A stretch of DNA of 17,149 nucleotides from NCBI GenBank assembly GCA_902802215.1, contig CADCLH010000066.1, forward strand, positions 1 to 17,149, read 5' to 3'. Position numbers and translations under genes: made by a program. Positions 8,097 through 15,969 of the stretch are shown here, piece after piece (positions within the stretch are counted from its first letter, which is position 1; each line of letters begins with the position of its first letter). The notes under the pieces were generated by a model, which saw only the letters and a list, made by a program, of their open reading frames with translations, was not told the DNA's origin and made no database searches. This DNA is from Oscillospiraceae bacterium (GTDB taxonomy: Bacteria > Bacillota > Clostridia > Oscillospirales > Oscillospiraceae).

Positions 8097-10082
8097 TTAC
8101 TGCTGGGGATTGATATACTTCGTGCGGATGCACAGGGGCTCGAAGGGCTTGCCGCCGTCCTGATAGAACTTGCCGAAGAACTCGAGGCATTGCAGACGCA
8201 GGTCGTGCACAAAGCAGCCCAGCAGGTTCAGCGCGAAGTTCAGCGCGTGGCCGATCAGGAAGACGACGATGAAAATGAGGCCCGAAACGGGCGTCACGCC
8301 CTTGGCCGAGGGCATGGCCGCGATGGTGTTGAACACCTGGGCCACGACGCCGCCGGCCAGCATCAGCGCCATGATACGCGAGTAGCTCAGCACGTCGCCG
8401 AACCACCCCGTCAGGGTGCTGTAGAGGCAGGAGAACGGGGCCGTGACGATGCCGAAGCCCTTCGCGCCGCGCGTCGAGCCGATGAGCAGCATGGCCGCGC
8501 CGAGGATCATCACCCCGAGGCCGAGCTTCTTTAAAAGCTCCGCGTCCTTGAAGACCAGCATTTGCAGGCCGAACAGGACGCCGCCCAGGAGGATGATGAA
8601 CTGCGAGCCCTCCTCGAGGATGGCGCCGGCCTTGTCGCCGTGCCGCAGCTTCTCGTGGAAGTTGACCGCCATGCCGACGTTCAGATGGATGACGCCGAGC
8701 ACCATCGCGCCGTAGAGCACGGCGTTGGAGTCGCGCACCGGGCTGAACAGGGCGGGCAGCCCCTCCCAGGTCGAGCCGAACATGCCCGCGATCACCTTCG
8801 GCGCGTCGCCGAAGAGGCCGCCGGTCAGCGCGCCCATCACGAAGGTGGAGATGCCGCCGTAGAGCAGCAGCTGGCAGAACGAGAGCGTGCCCTCCCGGGG
8901 CTTGATCTTCTTCATGGCCACGAGGGCCGCGAGGATCATGATGACGCCGTAGCCCATGTCGGCCATCATCAGCCCGTAGAACAGGATGAAGAACGGGGCC
9001 ATCAGGGGATTCGGGTCCACGCTGCCGTAGGCCGGGAGCGAGTACATGTTCGTCACCATGTTCAGGGCGTTGGTGAATTTGTTGTTTTTGAGCTTGACGG
9101 GGACCTTCGGGTACTCGTCCTCCGCGGGATCGAGGGCCTCCCAGGCGCAGCCGAAGCGCTCAAAGACCTCGGCCAGCTCGTCCTCGCGCTCGGCGGGGAA
9201 CCAGCCCTCCATCGCCACGACGCTGTCCGTGCCGCAGAGCCGGTCCTCGGCCTCGGCCAGGGAGATCTTCACGCCCACCCGGTCGGCCGCGAGCTTCAGC
9301 TCGCTGCGGTGCACCGCGTCGTCCACGATGTACTGCGTGCAGTTTTCCTTCTCCGCCGCCAGCTCCTTGAGGCTCTGCTCGGCGTTGAGCAGGCATTCGC
9401 GCGCCGTGCCGTGCATCGACGTCAGCGGCGAGGGCGTGAAGCCGAAGGGCCGCAGCGCGTCCTGCATGGCGGGCAGCTGCCCCTTCATGCACACGAGCAG
9501 CACGTCGTGCTCCTTCTTGTCCGAGCGGACGGAAAAGAGCTCCGCCTCCTCGTCCACTTGAGCGATCGCGGCCTCCGCGTCCGCAAGCTGGATGCGTCCG
9601 GGCATCGTGCCCAGCAGCACGCCGCAGCGCTCGGTCCCCTCGAAGTCCAGCGGGAGATCGAGCCCGAGCCAGGGCTGCAGCGACTCGATCACCGAGCGCT
9701 GGCGGCTCTCCTCGGCGGCGATGCGCTTGATGCGCGCGTCGCTGCTCTCGATCGCCTCGGCCACCTTCAGCGCGCCCGTCAGACCCGTGTCGTCCAGCAG
9801 GACGCGGTCCTCCAGCTCGGGCTTGGCCGCCAGCAGCTTCGTCTTCTTCGGCGCGTAGACGTCCAGCAGCTCGACCGCGTGCACCAGCGCGGCGTGCTTC
9901 GACCGGAGCGCGGACACGTCCGTGCTCTCCCGGTGCAGCAGGCCCTCCAGCTCGGTGCCCTCGATCTCGCCCTCCAGCTCGGAGATCTCCACACAGCCGC
10001 GGCGGATCAGCTCCCGGAGCAGCTCCTCCTTCACATCGCGGACAGCGAGAAGGCGGAGCTTTTTCATTTGCATAATGGCCAT
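8097..10082 (-). CDS. ntpI: V-type ATP synthase subunit I (membrane stator and ion channel, a-type)
   Basis: Subunit I forms the ion path next to the rotor ring and anchors the peripheral stalks. The protein has 661 residues, as in E. hirae. The first half is a soluble, charged arm with coiled-coil stretches (about residues 40-125 and 225-260). The second half, from about residue 350, is a multi-span membrane domain starting near NPLMAPFFILFYGLMMADMG. The key ion-path arginine is R569 in LSYSRIMALMLAGG, followed by the conserved HDLRLQCLEFFGKFYQDGGK near the C-terminus. ATG at 10082 follows the preceding stop by one base; Met4 or Met6 (MKKLRLLAV) could be the true start because the SD (AAAGGA) is rather far upstream. 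The frame is intact. Confidence 0.95.
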   Translation of the reverse strand: MAIMQMKKLRLLAVRDVKEELLRELIRRGCVEISELEGEIEGTELEGLLHRESTDVSALRSKHAALVHAVELLDVYAPKKTKLLAAKPELEDRVLLDDTGLTGALKVAEAIESSDARIKRIAAEESRQRSVIESLQPWLGLDLPLDFEGTERCGVLLGTMPGRIQLADAEAAIAQVDEEAELFSVRSDKKEHDVLLVCMKGQLPAMQDALRPFGFTPSPLTSMHGTARECLLNAEQSLKELAAEKENCTQYIVDDAVHRSELKLAADRVGVKISLAEAEDRLCGTDSVVAMEGWFPAEREDELAEVFERFGCAWEALDPAEDEYPKVPVKLKNNKFTNALNMVTNMYSLPAYGSVDPNPLMAPFFILFYGLMMADMGYGVIMILAALVAMKKIKPREGTLSFCQLLLYGGISTFVMGALTGGLFGDAPKVIAGMFGSTWEGLPALFSPVRDSNAVLYGAMVLGVIHLNVGMAVNFHEKLRHGDKAGAILEEGSQFIILLGGVLFGLQMLVFKDAELLKKLGLGVMILGAAMLLIGSTRGAKGFGIVTAPFSCLYSTLTGWFGDVLSYSRIMALMLAGGVVAQVFNTIAAMPSAKGVTPVSGLIFIVVFLIGHALNFALNLLGCFVHDLRLQCLEFFGKFYQDGGKPFEPLCIRTKYINPQQ

Positions 10083-10083
10083 C

Positions 10084-10398
10084 TCAGCTGTTCACTATCC
10101 TTTCCACTACAAGCGCCGCGGCCTGATCCAGCTTGCCGCCCGCTTTGGCCCGCAGCGCGGCCTTCTTGTTCTCCAGCTCCGCGGCATAGGCCTCGGCCTG
10201 CGCTCTGGCCTTGTCGTCGACCTGACGGGACAGCTCCGCGAGCTCCTCCGCGGCCTTCGCCGCGGCCGCTTCCACCGCGAGCTTCCCGGCATTCTCCGCG
10301 TCGGCCGCAAGCTGCCTGGCCCGCTGCTCGGCGCCGGCGACCATGGCCCTGGCCTCGGCCTCGGCCTGCGTGATGTTGCTGATCGCTTCAAATGACAT
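10084..10398 (-). CDS. ntpF: V-type ATP synthase small peripheral stalk subunit (G/H type; NtpF of E. hirae)
   Basis: This first gene of the operon encodes a 104-residue, almost wholly helical, Ala/Glu/Arg-rich protein (ITQAEAEARAMVAGAEQRAR and similar heptads). It is the expected partner of subunit E in the peripheral stalk. Sequence alone is low-complexity coiled coil, so the assignment rests on size, composition and its place directly before ntpI, as in ntpFIKECGABD. ATG at 10398 is chosen because AAGGGGGG (10406-10413) lies 7 bases upstream. The same frame is open to an ATG at 10509, but that extension has no good ribosome-binding site and lies in a structured leader. Confidence 0.85.
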   Translation of the reverse strand: MSFEAISNITQAEAEARAMVAGAEQRARQLAADAENAGKLAVEAAAAKAAEELAELSRQVDDKARAQAEAYAAELENKKAALRAKAGGKLDQAAALVVERIVNS

Positions 10399-10535
10399 TG
10401 GCACACCCCCCTTGATGTAATCGTGCCCGGCCCTTCCGGCCGGATGGGACCCCGCTTCCGCCGCAAAACGGCAAACGGGAAAAACGCCCCCACGGATTTC
10501 CTTCTCCATCGAGGCTGACTTTCTGCAAAGCAGTA
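10399..10535 (-). promoter_or_regulatory. Leader (5' UTR) of the V-type ATPase operon, about 137 nt, structured
   Basis: From the predicted start point near 10535 to the ntpF ATG. It contains a GC-rich hairpin CCGGCC / GGCCGG (10427-10443, 5-base loop) and a GCCG / CGGC pair around a loop of A/T in the half nearer the promoter. I recognise no known riboswitch class. No convincing leader peptide is seen. Confidence 0.45.
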
Positions 10536-10541
10536 TACCAT

Positions 10542-10570
10542 ATTATAGTGGGATTCGGCAACATTGTCAA
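10542..10570 (-). promoter_or_regulatory. Consensus SigA promoter of the V-type ATPase operon
   Basis: On the minus strand: TTGACA (10565-10570), exactly 17 bp, TATAAT (10542-10547). Both hexamers match the consensus fully. An A/T-rich tract just upstream (about 10571-10590) resembles an UP element. It lies between the ypeB terminator and ntpF, so the operon has its own strong promoter. Confidence 0.9.
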
Positions 10571-10590
10571 TTTTTTATCTAACATTTTTT

Positions 10591-10702
10591 TGGTGAAGAA
10601 TCCATCCGGGTTTTTCGGATATTTCCGTGTATTTTTCGTAAATAAGCGCGGATATCCTGCGCATTTCCGTTTTCGGCCGAAAGCGTTCTCCTGACTTTGT
10701 GC
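10591..10702. other. Intergenic spacer with palindromes, no gene seen
   Basis: Between the ypeB terminator and the ATPase promoter. It holds a 12-bp perfect palindrome TTTCGGCCGAAA (10671-10682) and an imperfect one GCGC-GGATATCC-T-GCGC (10646-10662), plus ATCCG / CGGAT with a T-rich loop near 10602-10620. They are possible operators, but they lie 75 or more bases upstream of the -35. No open reading frame with a ribosome-binding site is seen. Confidence 0.4.
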
Positions 10703-10739
10703 AAAAAAACTTCCCGTTTTCGGAGAGAAAACGGGAAGT
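10703..10739 (-). terminator. Rho-independent terminator after ypeB
   Basis: A 12-bp stem (10709-10720 with 10728-10739) around a 7-base loop, followed on the minus strand by seven T (10703-10709, the first base of the run pairing in the stem). It begins 7 bases after the ypeB stop and insulates the ATPase operon from upstream transcription. Confidence 0.92.
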
Positions 10740-10745
10740 GTTGTA

Positions 10746-12017
10746 TCAAACGGGCGCGTCCAGCTCGATGGCGCTCTGGCGGCCGGTCGCCGCGTCGACG
10801 AAGACGCGCAGGTCCTCGCCGTCGGCGCCGGTGCAGACGAGCTCCCAGCAGGCGCGGCGGGTGCCGCCGGGGCTTTTGCGGATGACGCGGCGGTCGGAGA
10901 CGGGCGTCACGTTCTCCGGCAGGGCCGCGAGCGCCGTCTCGCGGTCGGTCTCCCAGGAGACCCTGACCGGCTCGGCGTCGTAGTTCGTCGCGTCGAAGGC
11001 GTAGACCGAGCCGTCGTCCAGCGCCACCGACACCATGACGCCGTCGTCGGGGCGCAGGGCCCCGTCCTGCTCCGGGGCGTAGCGCAGCACCGCCAGCGCC
11101 CCGTTGTCCCCGGCGCTGTCGAGCTTGAGGCCGTCAAAGCCGTTGGCCGCGAGGAAGTCCTCGGCGATGGCCGGCGCCTGCTCCGCGTCGACCGTCGCCG
11201 CGCCGATCAGCCGCGACTGCGCCAGCCAGTCCAGACCCCGGCCGCTCACGCCGATCAGCAGGCCGCCCGCGCTGTAGCAGCGCCGTCCCTCCGGGCCCTC
11301 GGCGCAGCGCTCCTCCTTCAGCTCCCGCTCCTCGACCCCGGCGGCCTTCGCCGCTATCTCGCGGGTCTGCGCCTCGTTCAGCGTGCCGGGCGTCCTCTGC
11401 TCCCGCGGGCTGAAAACCCCCTCGTAGGCGAATTCCTCGGGCGCCTGAAAGCTGCCTTCGTAGTCCAGCAGCAGGGCCGAGAGCTTCGGCACGTCCTCCG
11501 CGCCGAGGTTTGTCAGCGGTCTTTCGCGCCGGTCCATCTCGGCGCTGCCCTCCAGAAGCATGGCCCGCAGCTCGGTCAGCCGCCCGGAGAGCGAGGCCGC
11601 CGCGGCGCTCAGCTCGGACAGGTGCCCCCGCGCCTCCCCGTCGATCGCGTCGCCCGCCTGCGCCACGAGGCTCATGGCGTAGTCGCCGCAGCGGTTGAGA
11701 TAGCCCTGGGTCTGCTCGAGCTCCTGCGTGGCGAAGGGCAGGACCGAGATCGCCGTCTCCGCCGCTCTTGCGTCCGCGGCGGCCTGCGCGCAGAGGCTCC
11801 GGCCCAGCGCGTCGTCGGTGACGTAGGCCAGCTTTTTGAGCGTGAGGCTCAGATCCCCCGCGGCGGACGCCGCCTCCTCGAAGGCCCGCGCCGAGCCGTA
11901 GCCCGCCTCCCGCCGGTAAAAGCCGAGACGGTCCGAGGCCGTCCAGGCCAGCGCGCCGAGGCAGACCAGGGCCGCGGCCGCGTAGATGACCAGAAGTCGT
12001 TTGATTTTGACGGACAT
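10746..12017 (-). CDS. ypeB: Spore germination protein YpeB-like, membrane-anchored with PepSY domains
   Basis: In Bacillus, YpeB sits in the spore inner membrane and is needed for the cortex-lytic enzyme SleB to be stable and located in dormant spores. The protein here has 423 residues (B. subtilis about 450). An N-terminal signal-anchor helix spans about residues 8-26 (LVIYAAAALVCLGALAWTA). Next comes a helical domain with LPFATQELEQTQGYLNRCGD, a YpeB hallmark. The C-terminal half consists of PepSY-like repeats, for example EQAPAIAEDFLAANGFDGL followed by DDGSVYAFDATNY, with a last repeat ending DLRVFVDAATGRQ. The ATG at 12017 has AAGGGGGAT 6-7 bases upstream, but that site is within a hairpin. 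No sleB is adjacent; gltX lies upstream. Recognition is by overall pattern, so the family is likely but less certain than for the ATPase genes. Confidence 0.85.
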   Translation of the reverse strand: MSVKIKRLLVIYAAAALVCLGALAWTASDRLGFYRREAGYGSARAFEEAASAAGDLSLTLKKLAYVTDDALGRSLCAQAAADARAAETAISVLPFATQELEQTQGYLNRCGDYAMSLVAQAGDAIDGEARGHLSELSAAAASLSGRLTELRAMLLEGSAEMDRRERPLTNLGAEDVPKLSALLLDYEGSFQAPEEFAYEGVFSPREQRTPGTLNEAQTREIAAKAAGVEERELKEERCAEGPEGRRCYSAGGLLIGVSGRGLDWLAQSRLIGAATVDAEQAPAIAEDFLAANGFDGLKLDSAGDNGALAVLRYAPEQDGALRPDDGVMVSVALDDGSVYAFDATNYDAEPVRVSWETDRETALAALPENVTPVSDRRVIRKSPGGTRRACWELVCTGADGEDLRVFVDAATGRQSAIELDAPV

Positions 12018-12022
12018 GAAAA

Positions 12023-12058
12023 TCCCCCTTTTCGGATTAGGGTATCCAAAAAGGGGGA
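12023..12058 (-). terminator. 15-bp hairpin between gltX and ypeB, terminator-like and covering the ypeB ribosome-binding site
   Basis: Arms 12023-12037 and 12044-12058 pair over 15 positions (one G-U on the minus-strand RNA) with a 6-base loop. On the minus strand the 3' arm is followed by TTTTC and then the ypeB ATG. It begins about 18 bases after the gltX stop. It may act as a weak terminator for gltX. Its 3' arm contains AAAAGGGGGA, the ypeB Shine-Dalgarno. Confidence 0.7.
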
Positions 12059-12075
12059 AATTATTTGTATCGAAA

Positions 12076-13551
12076 TCACGCGAGCTTTTCGAGGCCCAGG
12101 CGCAGACGGCACAGGCACTCGTCCCGGCCGAGGATGCGGCAGATCTCCACCGCGCCGCCGGGCGTGACGGCCCTGCCGGCCGCCGCGATGCGGACCGGCC
12201 ACATGACCTTGGCGTTCTTGACCGCGAGGCTTTCGGCCAGGCCGGTCATCACGCCGAGGATCGCCTCGTCCGTCCAGTCGGAGAGCCCCTCGAGCGCGGG
12301 GATCACGGCCTCGAGCATCTGCTTCGAGGAGGCGAGGTCGGACTTCGACTTCTTGTGGACGAAGAGCTCCGCGTCGTAGTCGGGCAGGGCGTCGAAGAAG
12401 TCGACCTTCTCCGGGATCTCGGTCAGGACCTCGGTGCGCTGCTGCAGCAGGGCGGCCACCGCGCTCACGTCGATCGCGGGGTTCTTCACCGTCTGGCGGA
12501 TGTAGGGCCCGGCCGCCTGCGCGAAGGCCTCGGGGCTCATGGCGCGGATGTAGGCGGCGTTGAAGTAGCGCAGCTTTTCGATGTCGAAGATCGCGGGGGA
12601 CTTGGAAATGCCGGAAATGTCAAAAATATCCCTGAGCTCGTCGAGCGTGAAGATCTCCTGCTCCCCTCTCGGGCTCCAGCCGAGCAGGGTCACGTAGTTG
12701 ATGACGGCGTCGGTCAGGAAGCCCTGCGCGATCAGATCCTCGTAGGAGGGGTCGCCGTGGCGCTTGGACATCTTGCTGTGGGCGTCGCGCATGACCGGCG
12801 AGCAGTGGACGTATTTCGGGATCGGCCAGCCGAAGCCCTCGTACAGCAGGTTGTATTTCGGGGCGGAGGACAGGTACTCGCTGCCGCGCACGACGTGGGT
12901 GATGCCCATGAGGTGGTCGTCCACCACGTTTGCGAAGTTGTAGGTGGGCAGCCCGTCCCGCTTGAGCAGGACCTGATCGTCCAGCTCGGCGTTCTCGACC
13001 GTGATGTCCCCGAAGATCTCGTCGTGGAAGGTGGTCGTCCCCTCGTGGGGGATGCGCTGGCGGATGACGTAGGGCTCGCCCGCGGCGGCGCGGCGGTCGG
13101 ACTCCTCCTGCGGGAGCGTACGGCAGGGGTCGTCGCCGCGGCCGAACTCGCCCGTGTCCTCCTCGGACGCGGTCTTCTCGCAGAAGCAGCGGTAGGCGTG
13201 GCCGCGGCTCATCAGCAGCTCGGCGTATTCCTTGTAGAGCCCGCGCCGCTCGGTCTGCACATAGGGGCCGACCGGGCCGCCGACGTCCGGGCCCTCGTCG
13301 TGGTCGAGATGACACTCGGCCAGGGTCTTGTAGATCACGTCCACCGCGCCCTCGACCAGACGGCCCTGGTCGGTATCCTCGATGCGCAGGATGAAGGTGC
13401 CCTGCGCGTGGCGGGCGATCAGCCAGGTGTAGAGCGCCGTGCGCAGGTTGCCGACGTGCATGTATCCCGTGGGAGAGGGGGCAAAGCGCGTGCGCACCTT
13501 CCCGGACGGGATGCGCGCCTCCATCTCCGCAAACCAAGTCAAGTCTTTCAT
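12076..13551 (-). CDS. gltX: Glutamate--tRNA ligase
   Basis: This class I synthetase charges tRNA-Glu (and in many Firmicutes tRNA-Gln for later amidation). The protein has 491 residues, the usual length. The HIGH-type motif lies in FAPSPTGYMHVGNLRTALY (about residues 24-42), LRIEDTDQGR follows, and the KMSKS loop is KMSKRHGDPSYEDL. The C-terminal anticodon-binding domain is complete. ATG at 13551 is chosen because GGAGG (13556-13560) precedes it and the family start fits; the frame is open up to 13629, but that lies upstream of the promoter -10. It is divergent from trpS and followed by ypeB. The frame is intact. Confidence 0.96.
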   Translation of the reverse strand: MKDLTWFAEMEARIPSGKVRTRFAPSPTGYMHVGNLRTALYTWLIARHAQGTFILRIEDTDQGRLVEGAVDVIYKTLAECHLDHDEGPDVGGPVGPYVQTERRGLYKEYAELLMSRGHAYRCFCEKTASEEDTGEFGRGDDPCRTLPQEESDRRAAAGEPYVIRQRIPHEGTTTFHDEIFGDITVENAELDDQVLLKRDGLPTYNFANVVDDHLMGITHVVRGSEYLSSAPKYNLLYEGFGWPIPKYVHCSPVMRDAHSKMSKRHGDPSYEDLIAQGFLTDAVINYVTLLGWSPRGEQEIFTLDELRDIFDISGISKSPAIFDIEKLRYFNAAYIRAMSPEAFAQAAGPYIRQTVKNPAIDVSAVAALLQQRTEVLTEIPEKVDFFDALPDYDAELFVHKKSKSDLASSKQMLEAVIPALEGLSDWTDEAILGVMTGLAESLAVKNAKVMWPVRIAAAGRAVTPGGAVEICRILGRDECLCRLRLGLEKLA

Positions 13552-13594
13552 AGTTCCTCCAAGAATGCGTTTAATGCGTTTTTCGTACCCTGTT

Positions 13595-13623
13595 ATATTA
13601 TTTTGCAAAATCCCTGTTGTCAA
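13595..13623 (-). promoter_or_regulatory. Probable promoter of gltX
   Basis: On the minus strand: TTGACA (13618-13623), 17 bp, TAATAT (13595-13600). The -35 is perfect; the -10 matches at 4 of 6. Predicted leader about 37 nt. The -35 overlaps the trpS -35 by five bases. Confidence 0.7.
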
Positions 13624-13645
13624 GTACAAGTTCTTTTGCTAAAAT
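13617..13645 (+). promoter_or_regulatory. Probable promoter of trpS
   Basis: TTGTCA (13617-13622), 17 bp, TAAAAT (13640-13645); each hexamer differs from consensus at one base. The leader is about 40 nt, too short for a T-box. Confidence 0.75.
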
Positions 13646-13692
13646 ATGTAGAAGCGTTTTCCTGAATCTGATCGAAAGCAAGGGAAAAATCT

Positions 13693-14709
13693 ATGGAAAC
13701 CGAAAACAATGTGAAAAAAGTCATGCTCTCCGGCATCCAGCCCTCGGGCGACCTGCACCTCGGCAACTACCTCGGCGCGGTCAAGAACTGGGCGGCGCTC
13801 GCGGACGAGTTCGACTGCTTCTATTTCATGGCCGACCTGCACACCCTGACCGTCCGGCAGGACCCGAAGGAGTTCCGCCGCCGCGCCACCGCGCAGCTCG
13901 CCCAGTACATCGCCTGCGGCCTCGATCCGCAGAAGAACACCCTGTTTTTGCAGAGCCATGTGCACGAGCACGCGGAGCTCGGCTGGATCCTCAACTGCTA
14001 CACCATGTTCGGCGAGCTCAGCCGCATGACCCAGTTCAAGGACAAGAGCGCCAAGAACGCCGAGAACATCAACGGCGGCCTGTTCACCTACCCCGCCCTC
14101 ATGGCGGCGGACATCCTGCTGTATCAGGCGGACTATGTGCCCGTGGGCGAGGACCAGCGCCAGCACTGCGAGCTGACGCGCGACGTGGCCATCCGCTTCA
14201 ACAACCTCTACGGCGAGACCTTCAAGGTGCCCGAGGCCTATATCCCCAAGGTGGGCGCGCGCATCATGTCCCTGTCCAACCCGACGAGCAAGATGTCCAA
14301 GTCCGATCCCGCCGGCTGCGTGTTCCTGATGGACACGCCCGAGGAGATCGCCCGCAAGTTCAAGCGCGCCGTCACCGACTCCGACACCGAGCGCTGCGTC
14401 CGCTTCGACCCGGAGAACAAGCCCGGCGTGTCGAACCTCATGAACATCTACGCCTCCGTCACCGGCAAAAGCTTTGACGAGATCGAGGCGGAGTTCGACG
14501 GCAAGGGCTACGGCGCCTTCAAGCCCGCCGTGGGCGACGCCGTCGCCGAGACCCTGCGCCCCATCCGCGAGGAGGCCGCGCGCATGATCGCCGACAAGGC
14601 CTATCTCAAGGACGTGTACACCGAGGGCGCGCAGAGGGCCAGCGCGGTCGCGCGCAGGACCCTGCGCAAGGTCTACAAGAAGATCGGTCTGGTGGAAAAG
14701 CCTTTCTGA
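13693..14709 (+). CDS. trpS: Tryptophan--tRNA ligase
   Basis: This class I synthetase charges tRNA-Trp. The protein has 338 residues, typical for bacterial TrpRS. The start region carries the signature SGIQPSGDLHLGNYLGAV, with the HIGH equivalent HLGN. MADLHTLT, the PVGEDQRQHCELTRDVA motif and the KMSKS loop SKMSKSDP all follow. The C-terminus (VARRTLRKVYKKIGLV) is typical. AAGGGA lies about 8 bases before the ATG. It is likely the first gene of a two-gene unit with the following sugar-phosphate transferase (27-base gap). The frame is intact. Confidence 0.97.
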   Translation: METENNVKKVMLSGIQPSGDLHLGNYLGAVKNWAALADEFDCFYFMADLHTLTVRQDPKEFRRRATAQLAQYIACGLDPQKNTLFLQSHVHEHAELGWILNCYTMFGELSRMTQFKDKSAKNAENINGGLFTYPALMAADILLYQADYVPVGEDQRQHCELTRDVAIRFNNLYGETFKVPEAYIPKVGARIMSLSNPTSKMSKSDPAGCVFLMDTPEEIARKFKRAVTDSDTERCVRFDPENKPGVSNLMNIYASVTGKSFDEIEAEFDGKGYGAFKPAVGDAVAETLRPIREEAARMIADKAYLKDVYTEGAQRASAVARRTLRKVYKKIGLVEKPF

Positions 14710-14736
14710 GAAAAGAAAAAACTCCGGAGGATTTCG

Positions 14737-15951
14737 ATGCTTCCAAATTTTGACCAATGGGTGATCCTCCTGATCGCCTTCGCCGCGGCGCTGGTGCTCT
14801 CCTACTTCATGACCCCGCCGGTCAAGGAGTTCGCCGAGCGCATCGGCGCGATGGACGTGCCGCGCGACGACCGCCGCGTCCACGACCACCCCATCCCCCG
14901 GATGGGGGGCCTCGCGATCGTGGTGGGCTTCGTGCTGGCGGTGCTGTTCTGCGTGCAGCCGGACGAGAAGATCTACGGCATCCTCATCGGCTCGCTCATC
15001 ATCGCCTTCATGGGCGGACTCGACGACATCGTCACGCTCACGCCCTGGATCAAGTTCCTCGGCCAGATCCTCGCCGCCGTCGTCGTCGTGCGCAGCGGCC
15101 TTGTCATCGACGCGATCACCTGGTCCACCGAGCAGACCTATATCGAGATCAGCAACCTCAGCGGCGCCGTCATCACCATCTTCTGGATCGTCCTGTGCAC
15201 CAACGCCGTCAACCTCATCGACGGGCTCGACGGTCTGGCCGTGGGCGTGTCCGCAATCAGCTCCTGCGTGCTGCTGATCGTGTCGCTGCTCGCGTCCGAG
15301 CTGTCCGTCTCGATCATCCTGGCCTCGCTGCTGGGCGCCTGCCTGGGCTTTCTGCCCTACAACCTCAACCCCGCCAAGATCTTCATGGGCGATGTGGGCT
15401 CGCAGTTTCTGGGCTTCGTGCTCAGTACGGTGTCGATCCTGGGCCTGTTCAAGCTGCAGGCGGTCATCACCTTCTTCCTGCCGCTGCTGGCTCTGGCGGT
15501 GCCTCTGGCCGACACGGTCTTCGCCGTGATCCGGCGCGTGCTGCACGGGCAGAGCCCCTTCCACGCCGACCGCGGCCACTTCCACCACCGGCTGCTGGCC
15601 ACGGGACTGAGCCAGAAGCAGGCGGTCGCCGTGCTCTACGGCGTGTCCGCCATCGGCGGGCTGGTCGCCCTGATCATCGCCGGAAAGAGCCCCGCGCTGA
15701 AGATCCTGTGCCTGATCGCCATCTTCCTGGCCCTCGTGGGCATCGCGGTGATCGTATTCGTCCGCAACCCCCGCCGCGCCAGGGCGCGCAAGGAGCACGA
15801 GCAGGCCCTGCGCGAAGCGCAGGAAAGGGCCGCGCAGGAGGCTGCCGAGCCCCCGGCCGGCGACTACACCGAGCCCCCGGTCCCGTCGCCCGAGCCCGCG
15901 GAGCCCCCCGCGCAGGACTACGCCGGGAAGGAGCCCGAGGGAAAAGGCTGA
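14737..15951 (+). CDS. tagO: Undecaprenyl-phosphate sugar-1-phosphate transferase, WecA/TagO family
   Basis: This membrane enzyme moves a sugar-1-phosphate (commonly GlcNAc-1-P) from UDP-sugar to undecaprenyl phosphate. It primes teichoic acid or other envelope polymers on the inner face of the membrane. The protein has 404 residues and about ten or eleven hydrophobic spans. Family motifs: VHDHPIPRMGG (48-58), the Asp pair in GGLDDI (96-97), NAVNLIDGLDGLA (156-168), FMGDVGSQFLG (216-226) and HADRGHFHHRLL (276-287), the substrate-binding loop that separates WecA/TagO from MraY. After the last span (about 345) is a 60-residue cytoplasmic tail: charged helix, then Pro/Glu-rich with GDYTEPP and QDYAGKEP. 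GGAGG precedes the ATG. Polymer and exact sugar cannot be told from sequence; tagO is a provisional symbol. Confidence 0.92.
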   Translation: MLPNFDQWVILLIAFAAALVLSYFMTPPVKEFAERIGAMDVPRDDRRVHDHPIPRMGGLAIVVGFVLAVLFCVQPDEKIYGILIGSLIIAFMGGLDDIVTLTPWIKFLGQILAAVVVVRSGLVIDAITWSTEQTYIEISNLSGAVITIFWIVLCTNAVNLIDGLDGLAVGVSAISSCVLLIVSLLASELSVSIILASLLGACLGFLPYNLNPAKIFMGDVGSQFLGFVLSTVSILGLFKLQAVITFFLPLLALAVPLADTVFAVIRRVLHGQSPFHADRGHFHHRLLATGLSQKQAVAVLYGVSAIGGLVALIIAGKSPALKILCLIAIFLALVGIAVIVFVRNPRRARARKEHEQALREAQERAAQEAAEPPAGDYTEPPVPSPEPAEPPAQDYAGKEPEGKG

Positions 15952-15969
15952 CCCCCCCATAATAGGTTC

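Noticed and set aside
8562..10373. A 603-codon open frame on the plus strand opposite ntpI and ntpF
   Set aside because: It is antisense to intact ATPase genes, with repetitive His/Arg/Gln composition and no start signals.
10399..10509. In-frame N-terminal extension of ntpF from an ATG at 10509
   Set aside because: There is no Shine-Dalgarno before that ATG, a strong one sits before 10398, and the extension is unlike the coiled-coil family.
13552..13629. In-frame N-terminal extension of gltX up to 13629
   Set aside because: It would start upstream of the predicted -10 and transcript start; ATG 13551 has a good ribosome-binding site and fits the family start.
13646..13692. T-box leader for trpS
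   Set aside because: The leader is only about 40 nt and lacks the T-box sequence and specifier stem.
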